Positions 61,876-64,000 of a DNA stretch of 64,000 nt are shown here, piece by piece. The notes under the pieces are model-generated. The model saw nothing but the letters and a program-made list of their open reading frames with translations. It had not been told where the DNA came from and made no database searches. Each line of letters opens with the position of its first letter. Position 1 is the first letter of the stretch. Position numbers and translations under genes: made by a program. Where the stretch lies: contig CALXZK010000001.1 in the NCBI GenBank assembly GCA_944393225.1, forward strand, positions 45,522 through 109,521, written 5' to 3'. The stretch is from an uncultured Alphaproteobacteria bacterium (GTDB lineage: Bacteria > Pseudomonadota > Alphaproteobacteria > RF32 > CAG-239).

Positions 61876-62670
61876 TTATATGCTGAAATAACTTTGGGTT
61901 TCTTCCGCAGGCGGGGTTGTTTCTTCTCCACCGGAGCCTTCACCTTCTCCGTCACCGCTTCCCTCACCTTCGCCTCCACTGGGCTTATCAAAATAATCGT
62001 CATTACGAATGGTAACAATATCGCCAAGCTGAGCGGTTACAGCATCACCTAAGCCTACATAAATGTTGTTTTGGTCGCTGGCGACACCGGTTACCTTACC
62101 AAAGATGGTGGTGGTTACTGATGCACCGGCATCACCTTCTGCCACTTTGGTTGAAACTTCAATTTGGTATGCTCCGTCTTCCAATTGATTACCGTCAGAA
62201 TCTTTACCATCCCAACTAAATTCGTGTGTACCTGCCGTTTTTTCTCCGGTTTCGGTGTAAACAACATTACCATCCATATCTTTAACAACGATTGTCGCAG
62301 ACAAAACATCTTTATCCAAAGTGTATGTGGCTTTGGCTTTGCCGCCTTCGAGAGGCATAACGTCGCCCAAGACTTGAACCGTTTTGCCAATATAGGAAAC
62401 GGCTTGGGCACCCAAATTGGCAATACTCAAAGACATCATGGTATCTAATTTTTCGTTGGTCTGGATTGCCTGTTCGACAGATGAATATTGTACCAATTGG
62501 TTTGTAAATTCTGCGGTATCCATCGGATCCATCGGATCTTGATACTTCAATTGTGTGGTTAACAATTGCAAGAATGTATTCATATCAGCGGATAACTGCT
62601 GAGAACTGCTGCTTGTATTGTTATTTCCGTTGGTATAATATCCGGTAATTCCACTAATATCTGTTGCCAT
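61876..62670 (-). CDS. flgD: Flagellar hook-cap protein FlgD
   Basis: A hook assembly cap. 264 aa. The N-terminal SSSQQLSADMNTFLQLLTTQ and LKYQDPMDPMDTAEFTNQLV are the FlgD hallmark. The FlgD Ig-like region follows (DGNVVYTETGEKTAGTHEFS, then WDGKDSDGNQLEDGAY). The last 30 residues are an unusual Gly/Glu/Ser low-complexity tail (GEGEGSGDGEGEGSGG). AAAGGAG lies before the ATG, 19 bases after fliK. Confidence 0.95.
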   Translation of the reverse strand: MATDISGITGYYTNGNNNTSSSSQQLSADMNTFLQLLTTQLKYQDPMDPMDTAEFTNQLVQYSSVEQAIQTNEKLDTMMSLSIANLGAQAVSYIGKTVQVLGDVMPLEGGKAKATYTLDKDVLSATIVVKDMDGNVVYTETGEKTAGTHEFSWDGKDSDGNQLEDGAYQIEVSTKVAEGDAGASVTTTIFGKVTGVASDQNNIYVGLGDAVTAQLGDIVTIRNDDYFDKPSGGEGEGSGDGEGEGSGGEETTPPAEETQSYFSI

Positions 62671-62689
62671 GGCTTTTCTCCTTTAAAGT

Positions 62690-64000
62690 CTAAACTCTGA
62701 TGTTTAATCCGTTTTCTGCGGACCAGTTTTGATTTGCGGCTTCGGCTGCCACCACATCAGAATTGGCTTCTTGTTCAAAAACCTTGCCGATAAAATTGCG
62801 AAGTTGGTTGCTCTGTTCTTGAGCTTGATTACCTTCATTTCTGAAACTGAAACTTAAACTGTTGCTATCTGTTTGAAAACCAGCATCGTTGAATGCTTTT
62901 TCCAAAACTTGAGCATCTCTTTGCAAAGCTTCCATTGTTTCCGGACGGCTGGATATAATATGTGCTTGTAATTTGCCGTTTTTAATTTGCATTTTAATTT
63001 CAATATGACCGAGCTCTTCCGGTTTTAAGCGAACTTCAATTGTATCTACGCCTTTTACCGCAGATTTGGTAATATTGACTTTAACTTGTTCAACAGCTTC
63101 TTTGCTCATGCCTTTATAAACATCATTCAAAGATGTTTGGTTGCTTTTTCCAGCATTTTCAGCTTTAGCTGATGCTAAAAATTCTGAACCGCTGACAATG
63201 GCTTGTCCGGTATGAGCTGCCGATGATGCTTGTTTCACTTCACTGACTGCTATATTTTGAACTGTTGCGGCCTTGTCATCTGCAGCAGAAGCCATGTTTT
63301 GCGGCATAGCGGCATTAAATGTTGTGTTTGCGTTGCCGTTGGCTGTTTTAACTTGTGCTGTGTTTTGCTGAGCAACCAGTTGTTCTTCCGGTAAAGCATC
63401 AACATTTTCGGCAACTTCTTGTAAAGACAAGGCATCTTTTACCAAGCTTTTATTTTCCGCATAGGAAATTTTTTCCTCTTTAACCGTCAAGTCAACTTTT
63501 ACAGACTTATCAGCCAAGAGAGCATCAAGCTCAGCTTTTTCTTCCAAACCCTTCTCCGGCAAAAGTGCATCTTCTGCAACAATATTTTCTACTGCATTTG
63601 TTTGTGCTGAGTTGGCTTTTTTAACAGGTGCAGATACTGTTTCTGCCACTTTTTCCAGAACCGGCGCCATTTCTGCTACATCTACCGGCGCTTCTGAAGA
63701 CAATTCAGAAATAATTTGTGCTAATTGTTCGCCGCTTACCTCTGCTTCTTGCATGGTTTGCGGATTGATTATCTTAAAGCTATCTTGCGCGGATATTTCT
63801 TCTAAAGACAAATCGGAAAGAGCTAAAATGTTGCCTTCTTGATCAATAATTTGCATATCTTTTGAAAGAATGCCCTTCGGCAACTCTTCCAATGCCGGCA
63901 CAATATCGCTTTCGGATGTTACTTCTTCTACCGGAGTTGTTCCTTCAAGACAAGCAACTTGCAACGGCAGAACAGATTCTTGAGATGAAGCTTTTACATC
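62690..64000 (-). CDS. fliK: Flagellar hook-length control protein FliK, 5' end outside the window
   Basis: Determines hook length and switches export specificity. The frame is open to the right edge, so the start is not visible; 437 codons plus the stop are seen. A long Ala/Glu/Gln-rich ruler region is followed by the C-terminal hook domain (GVDTIEVRLKPEELGHIEIK, LQAHIISSRPETMEALQRDA, LEKAFNDAGFQTDSNSLSF). The adjacent flgD-flgE order is standard. The operon promoter lies beyond the window. Confidence 0.93.
   Translation of the reverse strand, partial: DVKASSQESVLPLQVACLEGTTPVEEVTSESDIVPALEELPKGILSKDMQIIDQEGNILALSDLSLEEISAQDSFKIINPQTMQEAEVSGEQLAQIISELSSEAPVDVAEMAPVLEKVAETVSAPVKKANSAQTNAVENIVAEDALLPEKGLEEKAELDALLADKSVKVDLTVKEEKISYAENKSLVKDALSLQEVAENVDALPEEQLVAQQNTAQVKTANGNANTTFNAAMPQNMASAADDKAATVQNIAVSEVKQASSAAHTGQAIVSGSEFLASAKAENAGKSNQTSLNDVYKGMSKEAVEQVKVNITKSAVKGVDTIEVRLKPEELGHIEIKMQIKNGKLQAHIISSRPETMEALQRDAQVLEKAFNDAGFQTDSNSLSFSFRNEGNQAQEQSNQLRNFIGKVFEQEANSDVVAAEAANQNWSAENGLNIRV

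Overview
The window is a chromosomal segment of an AT-rich, flagellated Gram-negative alphaproteobacterium. The alphaproteobacterial signs are the fliF-fliG-fliH-fliN-flbD-flhA gene order known from Caulobacter, a FlaF-type regulator, an MJ0042 zinc-ribbon/DUF3426 protein divergent from ftsEX, a DUF2125 protein, and lpxC-bamD-recN. The low GC content, an archaeal/eukaryotic-type prolyl-tRNA synthetase and many lineage-specific exported proteins suggest a host-associated, perhaps gut, lineage; that is inference. No insertion sequence, prophage, CRISPR array or rRNA operon was seen.

Layout. 1-7.4 kb: glycogen phosphorylase (5' end cut), two orphan genes, and gap-pgk. 7.4-11 kb: nitroreductase, a UPF0149-like protein, a small lipoprotein and argS. 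11.1-15.2 kb: flagellar rod/ring operon flgF-flgG-flgA-flgH behind a near-perfect sigma-54 promoter, followed by a gene with two FlaF units in tandem. 15.3-22.2 kb: zinc-ribbon protein, ftsE-ftsX, a YdcF-like protein, plsC, DUF2125, rsmD/rluB and tadA. 22.2-25.1 kb: orphan genes, an ELM1-like protein, structured non-coding DNA and tRNA-Asp. 25.4-31.9 kb: M23 peptidase, a cysteine-rich exported protein behind a Pho-box-like site, and a large autotransporter. 32-39.6 kb: lpxC-bamD-recN, RNase P RNA and the start of the division/wall cluster (mraZ-rsmH-ftsL-ftsI) with MraZ-type operator repeats. 39.6-46.1 kb: orphan protein, cold-shock protein, proS, an EF-hand protein and a second cysteine-rich exported protein. 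46.2-64 kb: minus-strand flagellar block. In transcription order it reads fliK-flgD-flgE, a terminator, then fliF-fliG-fliH-fliN-flbD-flhA-flhF-flhG, a FliK-like gene, a J-domain/membrane/SH3 gene and an S1-like gene.

How it fits together. Two flagellar blocks flank a surface and envelope region. FlbD, the sigma-54 activator encoded at 54-55.6 kb, plausibly drives the flgF promoter at 15.2 kb. The most novel material is the pair of cysteine-rich exported proteins that share an FLPDY motif and C-x-C modules; the J-domain-membrane-SH3 protein translationally coupled to the flhF-flhG tail of the flagellar operon; the tandem FlaF; and several highly structured intergenic regions (5.65, 22.2, 24.8, 28.2 and 31.8 kb).
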